The translations under genes were made by a program, and so were the position numbers. A stretch of 64,000 bases of DNA, from contig JAYRKT010000009.1 of NCBI GenBank assembly GCA_041905595.1, positions 1 through 64,000 of the forward strand, read 5' to 3'. The notes beneath the pieces were generated by a model. The model was not told the origin of the DNA. It ran no database searches and was given only the letters and a program-made list of their open reading frames with translations. This DNA comes from Aliitabrizicola sp041905595. GTDB taxonomy: Bacteria; Pseudomonadota; Alphaproteobacteria; Rhodobacterales; Rhodobacteraceae. This document shows, piece after piece, positions 1-9,949 of this stretch (within the stretch, counting starts at the first letter, position 1; the number at the start of each line of letters is the position of its first letter).

Positions 1-148
1 TGTACAGTTTCGACCACACCCCCGGGGGGCCCCCCCCCGCGGGGGCGCGGGGGCCCGGCCCCCCCCGTCCCCGGCCCCCAAAATCCCGACGGTTTCCGCA
101 AACCCACGGAAACCATACCGAATCCAGACGCTTTCCAGACGGGCCGGA
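1..148. other. G/C homopolymer-rich leader before lpd
   Basis: No gene is visible. Positions about 18 to 77 are almost entirely runs of C and G, unlike any other intergenic stretch in the window. The upstream neighbour of lpd lies outside the window. The stretch could be a genuine low-complexity spacer, but runs of this type are also where assemblies go wrong, so the exact bases should be treated with caution. Confidence 0.4.
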
Positions 149-166
149 ATGGCCAGGGAGACCCAA

Positions 167-1555
<1,389 letters not shown>

Positions 1556-1562
1556 TCAACCC

Positions 1563-1658
1563 GATTTTTCTACGAAGAATCTATGGCCTGCGGGAAACGC
1601 TCCCGCAGGCCATTCTTGTATTCATCGTTGGCCATGACTGATTTTTCGTAGAAAAATC
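1563..1658. terminator. Convergent-gene terminator with nested inverted repeats
   Basis: A perfect 13-bp stem (1583-1595 with 1601-1613, 5-nt loop) follows lpd and faces the convergent GntR gene. It is flanked by a second, 14-bp inverted repeat, 1563-1576 with 1645-1658, so the whole 96 bp can fold as one structure. The right outer arm also contains its own small palindrome, GATTTTTC-GTA-GAAAAATC at 1640-1658. The AT-rich outer arms give T runs in either direction, consistent with bidirectional termination. A regulator-binding role for the outer palindrome is possible but unproven. Confidence 0.6.
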
Positions 1659-1663
1659 GCCCC

Positions 1664-2314
1664 TTAACTCGCGAGGTGCCTCAGCCCTTGGGTCACATCA
1701 GTGCGGATCGCCAACCGCAGCCCCGGCTCGTCCCCAGCCTTCAGTGCAGCGATGATCGTACGATGGTGCTGGGGGGGGTCGTTCCGCCGCAAACGGGCGT
1801 AGAGCGCTCGCATCGTCGGACCCAGTTGCAGCCAGACCGTCTCGGTCAAAGCCAGCATCGCTGGTGCTTGCGCCCGGAGATAGATCGTGCGGTGGAACTC
1901 GAGGTTGGTCCGCACATAGGCCACGGCATCCTGCTTCGCCACCGCCTCTGCGTTTGCCGCGTTGATGGTCTTCAACCGCTCGATCAGCGCCAGATGGATA
2001 CGCGGCAGGGCCCGCGAGGCGAGTTCCGGCTCAAGCAGTGCCCGGATCGAAGCCAGTTCCTCGATCCGCTCCGGAGTCAGTTCCGGCGTCGAGATCCGGC
2101 CGGACAGCGACAAGGTGAGCGCGCCCTCTGCCGCCAGCCGCTGGACCGCCTCGCGGGCCGGGGTCATCGACACGCCGAAGGTGCGAGCAAGGCCGCGCAG
2201 GGTCAGCGGCTGCCCGGGGGCAAGTTCGCCATGCATCACCTGTGTGCGCAGCGACCTGTACAGCCGGTCATGCGCGGCGATCGTCGGATCGGAGGGGCGG
2301 GTCTGGGTCAACAT
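1664..2314 (-). CDS. GntR family transcriptional regulator (FCD domain)
   Basis: A winged-helix DNA-binding domain occupies roughly residues 15-75 (LTLRGLARTFGVSMTPAREAVQRLAAEG), followed by an alpha-helical FCD effector domain to residue 216. Such proteins usually repress catabolic genes and respond to a small carboxylate. The ATG at 2314 is used here. A TTG at 2350 would add 12 residues and overlap the stop of the upstream metallopeptidase gene by 3 bases, with GGCGGGGA just before it, so either start is possible. The neighbours give no clear target, although palindromes near the gene's 3' end (1640-1658) could be examined as an operator. Confidence 0.85.
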   Translation of the reverse strand: MLTQTRPSDPTIAAHDRLYRSLRTQVMHGELAPGQPLTLRGLARTFGVSMTPAREAVQRLAAEGALTLSLSGRISTPELTPERIEELASIRALLEPELASRALPRIHLALIERLKTINAANAEAVAKQDAVAYVRTNLEFHRTIYLRAQAPAMLALTETVWLQLGPTMRALYARLRRNDPPQHHRTIIAALKAGDEPGLRLAIRTDVTQGLRHLAS

Positions 2315-2346
2315 GCGCCGAAGCGAAACACTGCCCCGCCGTCGGG

Positions 2347-3042
2347 TCAATCCCCGCCAGCGCTGAAACGGTAGGCATGGAGCGCCTGTCCCTGCCGCTT
2401 GAGCCAGGCCCGCTGCTGCGCATAGCCGGGCATGAGCCGTCCCATTACTGCCCAGAAGGCATCGGAATGGTTCATCTCGGCCAGATGCGCCACCTCATGG
2501 GCCGCGACATAGTCGAGCACCTCGGGCGGCGCCATGATCAGCCGCCACGAATACATCAGAGAACCGTCCACCGTGCAGGATCCCCACCGCGAACGCGTGT
2601 CGCGCAGGGTGATGCGTCGGAACGGGCGCCCGAGAGCCGCCGCGTGGCGATCGCTTGCCTCGGTCAGTCGGTCGCGGGCGAGGGTGCGCAAGAAGGCGGC
2701 CGTGCGTGACCCCGCCTGTGCCGGATCACCCGGCACCAAAAGCGATTCGCCCTCAACCCGGATCAGGCGCCCGCCGGCGGGCTCGATCCGCAGCATTCGC
2801 CCTTCGACCGGGATCATGCTGCCGTGACCCACAAGGGCAAGCTTGGGTATCCGCGCCAGCGCAGAGCGAATCCAGCCTTCCTGCGCACGTGCAAAGGCCA
2901 AGGCCTCGGCCTCGCGCGCACGGGTTGGCAGACTGAGGGTCACGGTGCCGTCAAGCCGCGAGACGCGCAGCGAAAACCGGCGCGCCCGGGCCGAACGGCG
3001 CAACGTGATCTCGATTGGCGGATGTCCGGGCAGATGCGGCAT
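2347..3042 (-). CDS. YgjP-like (M48-superfamily, DUF45) metallopeptidase
   Basis: The 231-residue product carries the zinc-site HEVAH at residues 182-186 followed by NHS at 191-193, plus the family signature SRWGSC at 151-156. These are hallmarks of the YgjP/DUF45 zinc-dependent hydrolases of unknown substrate. The reading frame stays open upstream to 3249, but the ATG at 3042 gives the family's usual length and N-terminus. It is the likely first gene of a two-gene unit with the GntR regulator, whose possible TTG start overlaps its stop. Confidence 0.85.
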   Translation of the reverse strand: MPHLPGHPPIEITLRRSARARRFSLRVSRLDGTVTLSLPTRAREAEALAFARAQEGWIRSALARIPKLALVGHGSMIPVEGRMLRIEPAGGRLIRVEGESLLVPGDPAQAGSRTAAFLRTLARDRLTEASDRHAAALGRPFRRITLRDTRSRWGSCTVDGSLMYSWRLIMAPPEVLDYVAAHEVAHLAEMNHSDAFWAVMGRLMPGYAQQRAWLKRQGQALHAYRFSAGGD

Positions 3043-3199
3043 GATCGTCCTGTTTGGCCAATGAAGAATAGCCTTGCGGTGGCCGGGCGAAACCCCCATA
3101 TGCCGGCCATCCGCCCAAGGAGGAAAGGCTTTGACAGCCGCCCGACCTTGTGGCAAGCGACTGCGACTCTGGACCTGCCAGCATTTCAAGGGGACGACC

Positions 3200-3535
3200 A
3201 TGCCCAAGGAAGAATGGGGCACGAAGCGTGTTTGCCCGACCACCGGCAAACGCTTCTACGACCTGAACCGGACGCCGATCATCAGCCCCTACACGGGCGA
3301 GGTCGTCGATATCGAAAGCGCGCGCCGCAAGGCCGCCTCGGCCGTGATCTCGCGCGCCGTGCCCGAGAAGGATGACGATCTGCTCGTCGAAGATCTGGAA
3401 GCCGATGACGACCTGATCGAAGGCGGTGGCGCGGCCGATGATGACCTCGATGACGAACTGCTCGAAGACGATGCGGATGATACCGTTTCGCTCGACGATC
3501 TGACCGACGTCGCGGGTGACGAAGAAGAAGTCTGA
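3200..3535 (+). CDS. TIGR02300 / FYDLN acid domain protein
   Basis: The product is 111 residues. The N-terminus MPKEEWGTKRVCPTTGKRFYDLN contains the FYDLN motif that names the family (PF09538/TIGR02300), and residues 60-111 are a very acidic Asp/Glu tail. AAGGGG lies 7 bases before the ATG at 3200; the frame is open further upstream to 3074, but that part has no family similarity. The family is widespread in alphaproteobacteria. Its function is not established, and the single CPTTGKRFYDLN motif has only one cysteine, so it is not a standard zinc finger by itself. Confidence 0.88.
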   Translation: MPKEEWGTKRVCPTTGKRFYDLNRTPIISPYTGEVVDIESARRKAASAVISRAVPEKDDDLLVEDLEADDDLIEGGGAADDDLDDELLEDDADDTVSLDDLTDVAGDEEEV

Positions 3536-3626
3536 TTTCCGGGAAGGGCGCAAATTGGGGCTTGCACGCCTCTGCGCCCTTCCGTAAAGAACCGCAGCGG
3601 TCCGCAAGGGCCGCTTCCCAAGGATC

Positions 3627-3702
<76 letters not shown>

Positions 3703-3717
3703 GATCCTGGACCTAGA

Positions 3718-3752
3718 TGAAAGGCCGCCTTTGGGCGGCCATTTTCATTTTC
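3718..3752 (+). terminator. Rho-independent terminator after tRNA-Ala
   Basis: GGCCGCC (3724-3730), loop TTTG, GGCGGCC (3735-3741), then ATTTTCATTTT. The flanking ATGAAA/TTTCAT can extend the stem. This is the 3' end of the tRNA transcript. Confidence 0.85.
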
Positions 3753-4558
3753 GGGGCCGAGATCACAAAGCCCTCTAAATGCGAAACGCGCCCCGAAGGA
3801 CGCGTTCCACCGATTAAAAGGTTTGATCGCTCAACGAGCGCTGATTGCCAGAAGAACCATTCCAAGAAGGACGACCATCTCGGACATGGGCAGGGCCTGC
3901 GGACACGTGAGCAGGCGATCAATGATCGATGCATTTGCCACCATGTCCCTGTGCCAGGGCGAAGGCGGCGGATCGAGTTGAAAATCAACAGACGAAAAAC
4001 GCCTGTTGCGGCGGAAAAATTGCATGAAACCCTCGCGAACTAACGAACTGACGATCGCACCGAACTGGCGCACCGGCAGCCCGCAACTTGCGGCCAGCGA
4101 TTAGCTCAGCTGCCCCTGCACCATAGCCTTTCAGCGAATATGGCACAACTTTGGCGCGTCGACGCGGGCTTGCCACTTCTTGCCATGATTGCGCCTCCGA
4201 GCGTTCATGGAACGAGAACAGAGACGGTTTCCTGCACAGCTGAACCTGTCCAAAGAGACAGGGTACAGCGACCGAAGTGACAATCCGTAGGACAATCCGT
4301 TAACTTCTGCGGGCGCAAAACCCTCTTGGAGGACTGTTTCCATACCTCGGAATATTCGTTGCCTAATTGGAAATTGGCGGTTTTCCGTTGTTTCCGCTGC
4401 CAAAGCCGCTTCGCGCGGGAGCGCTTCCCCTGCTTCGCTGTGTAAGTAAAGGAGACTGCAATCCGCACCGGCGTGCCCGGATAATTCGCGCGCGTCAATC
4501 TTGTGCGGCGGTGGCCGCAAGGCGTATCAAGACGTCGATGAAGCGGGAGGAGAGTGCC
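3753..4558. other. Gene-poor intergenic stretch before the AGE epimerase
   Basis: About 800 bp with no convincing gene. Short open frames exist on both strands (for example 3831-4073 on the minus strand, 80 codons) but show no domain, weak start context and no supporting neighbour. One tandem repeat is visible: GACAATCCGT at 4279-4288 and again at 4291-4300, about 260 bp before the epimerase start. It could be a regulator site. The stretch is somewhat AT-richer than the neighbouring genes. Confidence 0.4.
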
Positions 4559-5836
4559 ATGCAGGACCACGACGACTGGCAGGCCGCAACCAAACCAGAC
4601 CTCCTTTCGCGCCCTGTCCACAGGCAGTGGCTTTTGGATCAGGCCAGGTCTCTTTTCGCCTTCTTTCATCCGGCGGCACTGAATGCCCAAGGCGGCTTCC
4701 ATCCGCTTGATGATGCCGGGCGCCCACTGCCCGCGCCCGGCCCCGGTGGCGCCGTGCGCCACCTGCACGAGGCGACCCGCATGGTTCATTGCTACGCGAT
4801 GGCGCATCAGCTCGGATTGCCCGGCGCGGACCGGATGGTCGATCACGGAATGGAGTTCATCTGGACCCGGCACCGTGACCGCGACAATGGTGGATATTTC
4901 TGGGGCGTCGACGACACGGGGGCAGTGAACTCGACGAAGCAGGCCTACGGCCATGCCTTCGTGCTGCTTGCCGGGTCGTCGGCAAAGGTTGTCGGCCATC
5001 CCGATGCCGACCGGTTGATCGCCGACGGGACCGAGGTGCTGCTCCGCCACTTCTGGGACGATGCTGCTGGCGCCACGACCGAGGAATACAGCGCCGACTG
5101 GCAGCCGCTTGGCGCCTATCGCGGTCAGAACTCGAACATGCACCTGACCGAAGCCCTGATGGCGGCTTTCGAGGCAACGGGGGACCGCAGCTATCTGGTG
5201 ATGGCCGAACGCATCGCCAGCCTCATCATCGACCGCCACGCCCGCGCCGAAGGATGGCGGGTGGCCGAGCATTTCCGCGCCGACTGGTCGGTCGACCGCG
5301 ACTATGCCGGCGATCCGATGTTCCGCCCGGCGGGAACCACGCCCGGCCATGCGCTGGAATGGTCCCGGCTCCTTGTCCAGCTGTGGGAACTGGGCGGGCG
5401 TCGAAATGACTGGATGCATGAGGCCGCGCAGGCCCTGTTCCGCAAGACCTGCGCCATTGGCTGGGACCGCGAAAAAGGCGGCTTCTACTATACGCTCGAC
5501 TGGCAGGACCGTCCCGACCGGTCGGATCGCTATTGGTGGCCCTGCGCCGAGGGCATCGCGGCCGCGTCGGTCCTGCGGCAGGTCAGCGACGATCCGACCT
5601 TCGAACTCTGGTATCGCCGGATCTGGAGCTTTGTCGCCACCCATGTCATCGACCATCGGGGCGGCAGCTGGTGGCCAGAACTCGATGACGACCTGAAACC
5701 GGTCTCGCGCGTGTTCGTCGGCAAACCCGACCTGTATCACGCCGTGCAGGCCTGCCTGATCCCCCTTCTGCCGTCTTCCGGCAGCGCGACGCGCGGACTG
5801 GCGGGCGAATCCGGGTTGCGGATCGTCACTGGCTGA
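4559..5836 (+). CDS. AGE family epimerase/isomerase
   Basis: The 425-residue product has the (alpha/alpha)6-barrel character of N-acylglucosamine 2-epimerases and mannose or sulfoquinovose isomerases: aromatic- and His-rich segments such as GGYFWGVDD, KQAYGHAF, GFYYTLDW, RYWWPCAEG and GGSWWPELD. It probably interconverts an aldose and a ketose; the sugar cannot be read from sequence, and D-mannose/D-fructose is the commonest case. GGGAGGAG sits 6 bases before the ATG at 4559, which decides this start over ATGs at 4538 and 4367. Its stop is immediately adjacent to the convergent stop of nadK, with no base between. Confidence 0.88.
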   Translation: MQDHDDWQAATKPDLLSRPVHRQWLLDQARSLFAFFHPAALNAQGGFHPLDDAGRPLPAPGPGGAVRHLHEATRMVHCYAMAHQLGLPGADRMVDHGMEFIWTRHRDRDNGGYFWGVDDTGAVNSTKQAYGHAFVLLAGSSAKVVGHPDADRLIADGTEVLLRHFWDDAAGATTEEYSADWQPLGAYRGQNSNMHLTEALMAAFEATGDRSYLVMAERIASLIIDRHARAEGWRVAEHFRADWSVDRDYAGDPMFRPAGTTPGHALEWSRLLVQLWELGGRRNDWMHEAAQALFRKTCAIGWDREKGGFYYTLDWQDRPDRSDRYWWPCAEGIAAASVLRQVSDDPTFELWYRRIWSFVATHVIDHRGGSWWPELDDDLKPVSRVFVGKPDLYHAVQACLIPLLPSSGSATRGLAGESGLRIVTG

Positions 5837-6610
5837 TCAGAGGAACTGTTCGCGCAGAAGGCGTTCGTCCAGGCCGTGGCCGGGATCGAACAGGATGCGA
5901 TGGCGTATGCTCGGCTCGGACCGGATCTCGACCGAGATGACATCACGGACCGAGCGACTGTCTGCATCGGCCATGACCGGCCGTTTGTCGGGTTCCATCA
6001 CGTCAAAGCGCACGACCGCGGATTTGGGCAGCAAGGCGCCCCGCCACCGCCTGGGCCGGAAGGGGGCGATTGCTGTCAGGGCCAGCACGTCGGATCCGAC
6101 AGGAAGGATCGGCCCATAGGCAGAGTAGTTGTAGGCGGTCGATCCTGCCGGGGTGCAGACCAGCGCCCCGTCGCAGACCAGTTCCTCAAGCCGGGTCCGT
6201 CCGTCGATGGTGACCTTCAGCTTCGCCGCCTGGGGACCGGCGCGCAGCAACGAAACCTCGTTGATCGCCAGGCCTTCCTCGACCGAGCCCCCCCGGGTCG
6301 TTGCCCGCATGGCCAGGGGGTTTATGACCTCTTCCTCTGCCTCGTCCAGGCGCAGAAGCAGGTCCTCGCTGTCATAGGCATTCATCAGAAAGCCGATGGT
6401 GCCGCAGTTCATTCCGTAGACGGGTAGGTCCAGACGCTCGATTTCATGCAGGGTCTGCAACATGAAGCCATCACCGCCCAACGCCACGACAACGTCCGCA
6501 GCGCCCAGGTCATGCTGGCCATATTGCGCAGTCAGCACGCTCAGCGCCTTTTGCGCTTCCGGGGCCGCACTTGCCCTGAAGGTGATCTGCCGCAAGGACT
6601 GTCCGTTCAC
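5837..6610 (-). CDS. nadK: NAD kinase
   Basis: ATP-dependent phosphorylation of NAD to NADP. The 257-residue product has the GGDG motif at residues 45-48, followed by the NCGTIGFLMN segment and the CTPAGSTAYNYSAYGPI region typical of this family. The start is GTG at 6610. It stands alone, convergent with the AGE epimerase gene and divergent from glyA across 226 bp. Confidence 0.93.
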   Translation of the reverse strand: MNGQSLRQITFRASAAPEAQKALSVLTAQYGQHDLGAADVVVALGGDGFMLQTLHEIERLDLPVYGMNCGTIGFLMNAYDSEDLLLRLDEAEEEVINPLAMRATTRGGSVEEGLAINEVSLLRAGPQAAKLKVTIDGRTRLEELVCDGALVCTPAGSTAYNYSAYGPILPVGSDVLALTAIAPFRPRRWRGALLPKSAVVRFDVMEPDKRPVMADADSRSVRDVISVEIRSEPSIRHRILFDPGHGLDERLLREQFL

Positions 6611-6836
6611 TTTGAGGTCCGCCCGATCCCGCCTTTTGTCCTGCAGTCTTGTCGCCCCGGGTCGGCAAACTCAACCCTCGCCGCGAAGGGCGCGACGATT
6701 TCGCTTCCGCGCCAAGGTTTCCGATCTGCGACGCCGATTTCGCCCGCGACACGGTTCAGGTCGTTTTCCTGCCTTTCCCGTCCCCCGCGCATGCACTAAA
6801 TGGACCCCGATTTCAGCCCCCCGAGAGGAGCCGCCC

Positions 6837-8132
6837 ATGAACGCCCCGCACCGCGACGCCGGTTTCTTCACCGAAAGCCTGTCAAGCCGCGACCCAGAGA
6901 TCTTTGGCGCCGTGACCAATGAGCTTGGCCGCCAACGCGAAGAGATTGAGCTGATCGCGTCCGAGAACATCGTCTCGCTGGCCGTCCTGCAGGCGCAGGG
7001 CTCGGTCCTGACCAACAAGTACGCCGAGGGCTATCCGGGCAAGCGGTATTACGGTGGCTGCCAGTTCGTCGACGTCGCCGAGACGCTGGCGATCGAGCGG
7101 GCGAAACAGCTGTTCGGCTGCAACTTCGCCAATGTGCAGCCGAACTCCGGCAGCCAGATGAACCAGGCGGTGTTCCTTGCCCTGCTCAAGCCGGGCGACA
7201 CCTTCATGGGGCTCGACCTGAACTCGGGCGGTCACCTGACCCACGGTTCGCCGGTCAACATGTCGGGCAAGTGGTTCAATGTCGTCTCCTACGGCGTGCG
7301 CCAGCAGGACCAGCGGCTGGACATGGACGACGTGCGCGCCAAGGCGCTGGAGCATCGGCCGAAGCTGATCCTGGCCGGTGGCACCGCCTATAGCCGCGAA
7401 TGGGACTGGGCCGCTTTCCGCGCCATCGCCGACGAGATCGGCGCCTACCTGCATGTCGACATGGCCCATATCGCGGGCCTCGTTGCGGGTGGCGTCCATG
7501 CCTCGCCGATCCCGCACGCCCATGTCGTGACCTCGACCACGCACAAGTCGCTCCGCGGCCCGCGCGGCGGCCTGATCCTGTGCAACGACGAAGAGATCGC
7601 CAAGAAGATCAACTCGGCAGTGTTCCCCGGCCTTCAGGGTGGCCCGCTGATGCATGTGATTGCCGCCAAGGCCGTCGCCTTTGGCGAGGCGCTGCGCCCC
7701 GAGTTCAAGGCCTATGCCGCGCAGGTGAAGAAGAACGCCGCCGCCATGGCCGACCAGCTGATGAAGGGCGGGATCGACATCGTCTCTGGCGGGACCGACA
7801 ACCACCTGTGCCTGGCCGACCTGCGTCCGAAGAAGGTGACCGGCAAGGCCGCCGAGGCCGCGCTTGGCCGGGCGCATATCACCTGCAACAAGAACGGCGT
7901 GCCGTTTGACCCGGAGAAGCCCTTCGTCACCAGCGGGATCCGCCTTGGTGCGCCGGCTGGGACGACCCGCGGCTTCGGCGAGGCCGAGTTCCGCCAGATC
8001 GCCAACTGGATCGTCGAGGTGGTCGATGGTCTGGCTGCGAATGGCGAGGCCGGCAATGCGGCTGTCGAGGCCAAGGTGAAAGCGGAAGTCGAGGCGCTCT
8101 GCGCCCGGTTCCCGATCTACCCGTCGCTCTGA
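6837..8132 (+). CDS. glyA: Serine hydroxymethyltransferase
   Basis: Pyridoxal-phosphate enzyme converting serine and tetrahydrofolate to glycine and 5,10-methylene-tetrahydrofolate. The 431-residue product has the PLP-binding Lys237 in VTSTTHKSLRGPRGG, the N-terminal IELIASEN, and KYAEGYPGKRYYGG. AGAGGAG lies 8 bases before the ATG at 6837; the frame continues upstream to 6462, but that section is only the reverse of nadK. No glycine riboswitch was recognised in the 226-bp leader. Confidence 0.96.
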   Translation: MNAPHRDAGFFTESLSSRDPEIFGAVTNELGRQREEIELIASENIVSLAVLQAQGSVLTNKYAEGYPGKRYYGGCQFVDVAETLAIERAKQLFGCNFANVQPNSGSQMNQAVFLALLKPGDTFMGLDLNSGGHLTHGSPVNMSGKWFNVVSYGVRQQDQRLDMDDVRAKALEHRPKLILAGGTAYSREWDWAAFRAIADEIGAYLHVDMAHIAGLVAGGVHASPIPHAHVVTSTTHKSLRGPRGGLILCNDEEIAKKINSAVFPGLQGGPLMHVIAAKAVAFGEALRPEFKAYAAQVKKNAAAMADQLMKGGIDIVSGGTDNHLCLADLRPKKVTGKAAEAALGRAHITCNKNGVPFDPEKPFVTSGIRLGAPAGTTRGFGEAEFRQIANWIVEVVDGLAANGEAGNAAVEAKVKAEVEALCARFPIYPSL

Positions 8133-8153
8133 TCCACCGCGTCTGGCGCGGCT

Positions 8154-8525
8154 TCAGAAATAGCCGCGCCAGTGCAGCACGCCGAGCGTCAGCACCAGCA
8201 CCGCGAACAAGCTGATCGCGATCGAGTTCGCCACTCCGATCCAAGTGTTGCGCCTTCGCGCGGAGGCATCGATACGGCCCAGATGGCGGACGCTCAGGTC
8301 GTAGGCCCGGGCCACGCGGGCCTCGTCGACCCGCAACTTGAGCTTGGGATTCTGGGCATGGCGCGCCGCTTCCTCGATGACGCTGATCTCGGACCGGATA
8401 GCAGCGGGCAAGACGCGACCGGACCGGCGCAGCTTGTCGGCCAATGACCGCCCCCGAAGGCCAAGCCGCTCTTCCATCAGCGCCGCAACCCGGTCTGCCA
8501 TCTGCTGGATCGATACTGCGCCCAT
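8154..8525 (-). CDS. Hypothetical protein with C-terminal membrane helix
   Basis: The 123-residue protein has a basic, helical N-terminal part (residues 1-92) and one hydrophobic segment near residues 96-118 (IGVANSIAISLFAVLVLTLGVL), ending HWRGYF. This suggests a tail-anchored inner-membrane protein with a cytoplasmic helical domain. I recognise no family. It lies between glyA (convergent, 21 bp away) and an esterase gene (divergent, 94 bp away). Codon use resembles its neighbours, so it is probably real. Confidence 0.65.
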   Translation of the reverse strand: MGAVSIQQMADRVAALMEERLGLRGRSLADKLRRSGRVLPAAIRSEISVIEEAARHAQNPKLKLRVDEARVARAYDLSVRHLGRIDASARRRNTWIGVANSIAISLFAVLVLTLGVLHWRGYF

Positions 8526-8619
8526 TCCCCTCTCCTGCGTTGCCCGCCGAGACTAGGGCGGCATCGCCGCCGCATCAACATCTCTGGCAGGACAACAACT
8601 TGGCGGCTAAGAGATTGTC

Positions 8620-9390
8620 ATGCTGACCCTCATCCGCCATCCCGCCCAGACCGCCACCGATGCCCCACCCCTGGTGATTGCCCACGGCCTGTTTGGGACG
8701 GGCAGGAACTGGGGCGTCATCGCCCGTCGCCTGTCAGACCGACGCGAAGTCATCGCGGTAGACATGCGCAATCACGGCGAAAGTCCCTGGACTGCGACAC
8801 ATTCCTATTTCGACCTGGCCGCTGACCTGGCCGAGGTCATCCGGTCTTTCGGCAGCCCGGTCGACCTCCTGGGGCATTCGATGGGGGGGAAGGCGGCGAT
8901 GACCCTGGCCCTGACCCAAGGCGAATTGATCCGGCGGCTGGTCGTGGCGGACATCGCCCCGGTCGCCTATCAGCACGATCAGGCACGTCATATCGAGGCC
9001 ATGCGGGCACTCGACCTGACTGGCCTCAAGGGTCGCGGAGACGCGGATCGCCGGTTCGCCGCACTGGTGCCGGACGATTCCTTGCGTGCCTTCTTCCTGC
9101 AATCGCTGGACCTGCGCAGCGATCCGCCGCGCTGGCGGCTGAACTTCGACACGCTTGAGGCGGAGATGCCGAAAATCGTCGGCTGGCCCGACCCGCCTGG
9201 CCAGTTCGGCGGCCCGACGCTGTTCCTGACAGGGGCGGACTCTCACTACGTCAAGCCCGAGGATAGGGCGCGGATCCTTTCGCTGTTTCCGCGTGCACGT
9301 TTTGCCAAGCTCCCCGGCGCAGGCCATTGGCTCCACGCCGAAAAGCCGCGTGAATTCGAGGAGACCGTCCGGGTCTTTCTGGAAGCCTGA
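8620..9390 (+). CDS. Alpha/beta hydrolase (YbfF-type esterase)
   Basis: The 256-residue product has the oxyanion-loop HGLFGTGRNW near residue 22, the nucleophile elbow GHSMGG with Ser87, an acid in TGADSHYV, and the catalytic His in GAGHWLHAEKP. This arrangement and length match the YbfF acyl-CoA/short-chain esterase subfamily. The natural substrate is unknown. Its stop is immediately adjacent to the convergent stop of the cytochrome b561 gene. Confidence 0.87.
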   Translation: MLTLIRHPAQTATDAPPLVIAHGLFGTGRNWGVIARRLSDRREVIAVDMRNHGESPWTATHSYFDLAADLAEVIRSFGSPVDLLGHSMGGKAAMTLALTQGELIRRLVVADIAPVAYQHDQARHIEAMRALDLTGLKGRGDADRRFAALVPDDSLRAFFLQSLDLRSDPPRWRLNFDTLEAEMPKIVGWPDPPGQFGGPTLFLTGADSHYVKPEDRARILSLFPRARFAKLPGAGHWLHAEKPREFEETVRVFLEA

Positions 9391-9879
9391 TCAGGCTTCG
9401 GGCTGCCGCATCCGGTTCAGGAGATTGTCCTTCAGCCCGAACTGGTGCCACAGAGCCGCCGCCACATGCAGGCCAATCAGCACGAGCAGCAGGTTCTGCA
9501 GGATCTCGTGCACCTCGCCCGCGGTCCCGATGGCACCGAACCACGCCATGATGCCGGTAACAGGCATGATGAGAAGCAGAGCGTAAAGCAGCCAATGAAC
9601 CACGATGCCCGCCGTGCGCTGCAGGCTCGGCTCACCCGGGGCTTCAGGGGCTCCGCGCGTCAAACGCAAAGCCAGCCGCCAGAGCACAAGAATAAAGATC
9701 GCGACGCCGGGAACGATATGAACCAAGGCATCCGTCGTCGTGGTGGCGCTGCCTTCCTTCATCAGGGTCCGGAACGCCCCCGAGATTCCATCATCGAACA
9801 GGAACTGCGGCACGAGGAGGACGGCAATGGCCCAATGAAGCAGGATCTGGGTTCGCGAATATCCTTGTGGAGCAGGCAT
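9391..9879 (-). CDS. Cytochrome b561 family protein
   Basis: The 162-residue membrane protein has four predicted helices and histidines in the positions expected for di-heme b561: LHWAIAV, TDALVHIVPG, IVVHWLLYA and LIGLHVAAALWHQFG. It probably moves electrons between the quinone pool and a periplasmic acceptor. AGGAAGG lies 8 bases before the ATG at 9879, so the longer frame to 9942 is not used. A strong inverted repeat (9897-9920) sits directly in front of the start and probably controls it. Confidence 0.85.
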   Translation of the reverse strand: MPAPQGYSRTQILLHWAIAVLLVPQFLFDDGISGAFRTLMKEGSATTTTDALVHIVPGVAIFILVLWRLALRLTRGAPEAPGEPSLQRTAGIVVHWLLYALLLIMPVTGIMAWFGAIGTAGEVHEILQNLLLVLIGLHVAAALWHQFGLKDNLLNRMRQPEA

Positions 9880-9896
9880 CTTGTATTCCTTCCTGG

Positions 9897-9920
9897 CTAG
9901 ACCGTCATTTAACGGTCTAG
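9897..9920 (-). promoter_or_regulatory. Perfect 9-bp inverted repeat before cytochrome b561
   Basis: CTAGACCGT (9897-9905), 6-nt spacer, ACGGTCTAG (9912-9920). It lies 18 to 41 bases before the b561 start codon. TAGACC/GGTCTA half-sites are typical of TetR-family operators. It could also serve as the terminator hairpin of the upstream small gene, but no T run follows. No TetR gene is adjacent. Confidence 0.5.
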
Positions 9921-9949
9921 CGCCAGCCTTCCGTCGCGCCAACTTGTAT

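Noticed and set aside
3831..4073. 80-codon minus-strand frame after tRNA-Ala
   Set aside because: Ends in a hydrophobic stretch but lacks a ribosome site and any recognisable family; kept as part of the gene-poor region.
4205..5740. 511-codon open frame on the minus strand
   Set aside because: It is the antisense of the AGE epimerase, runs past its ends without a domain, and has no ribosome site or family features.
6611..6836. Glycine riboswitch before glyA
   Set aside because: No paired-aptamer-like conserved bulges or terminator hairpin could be recognised.
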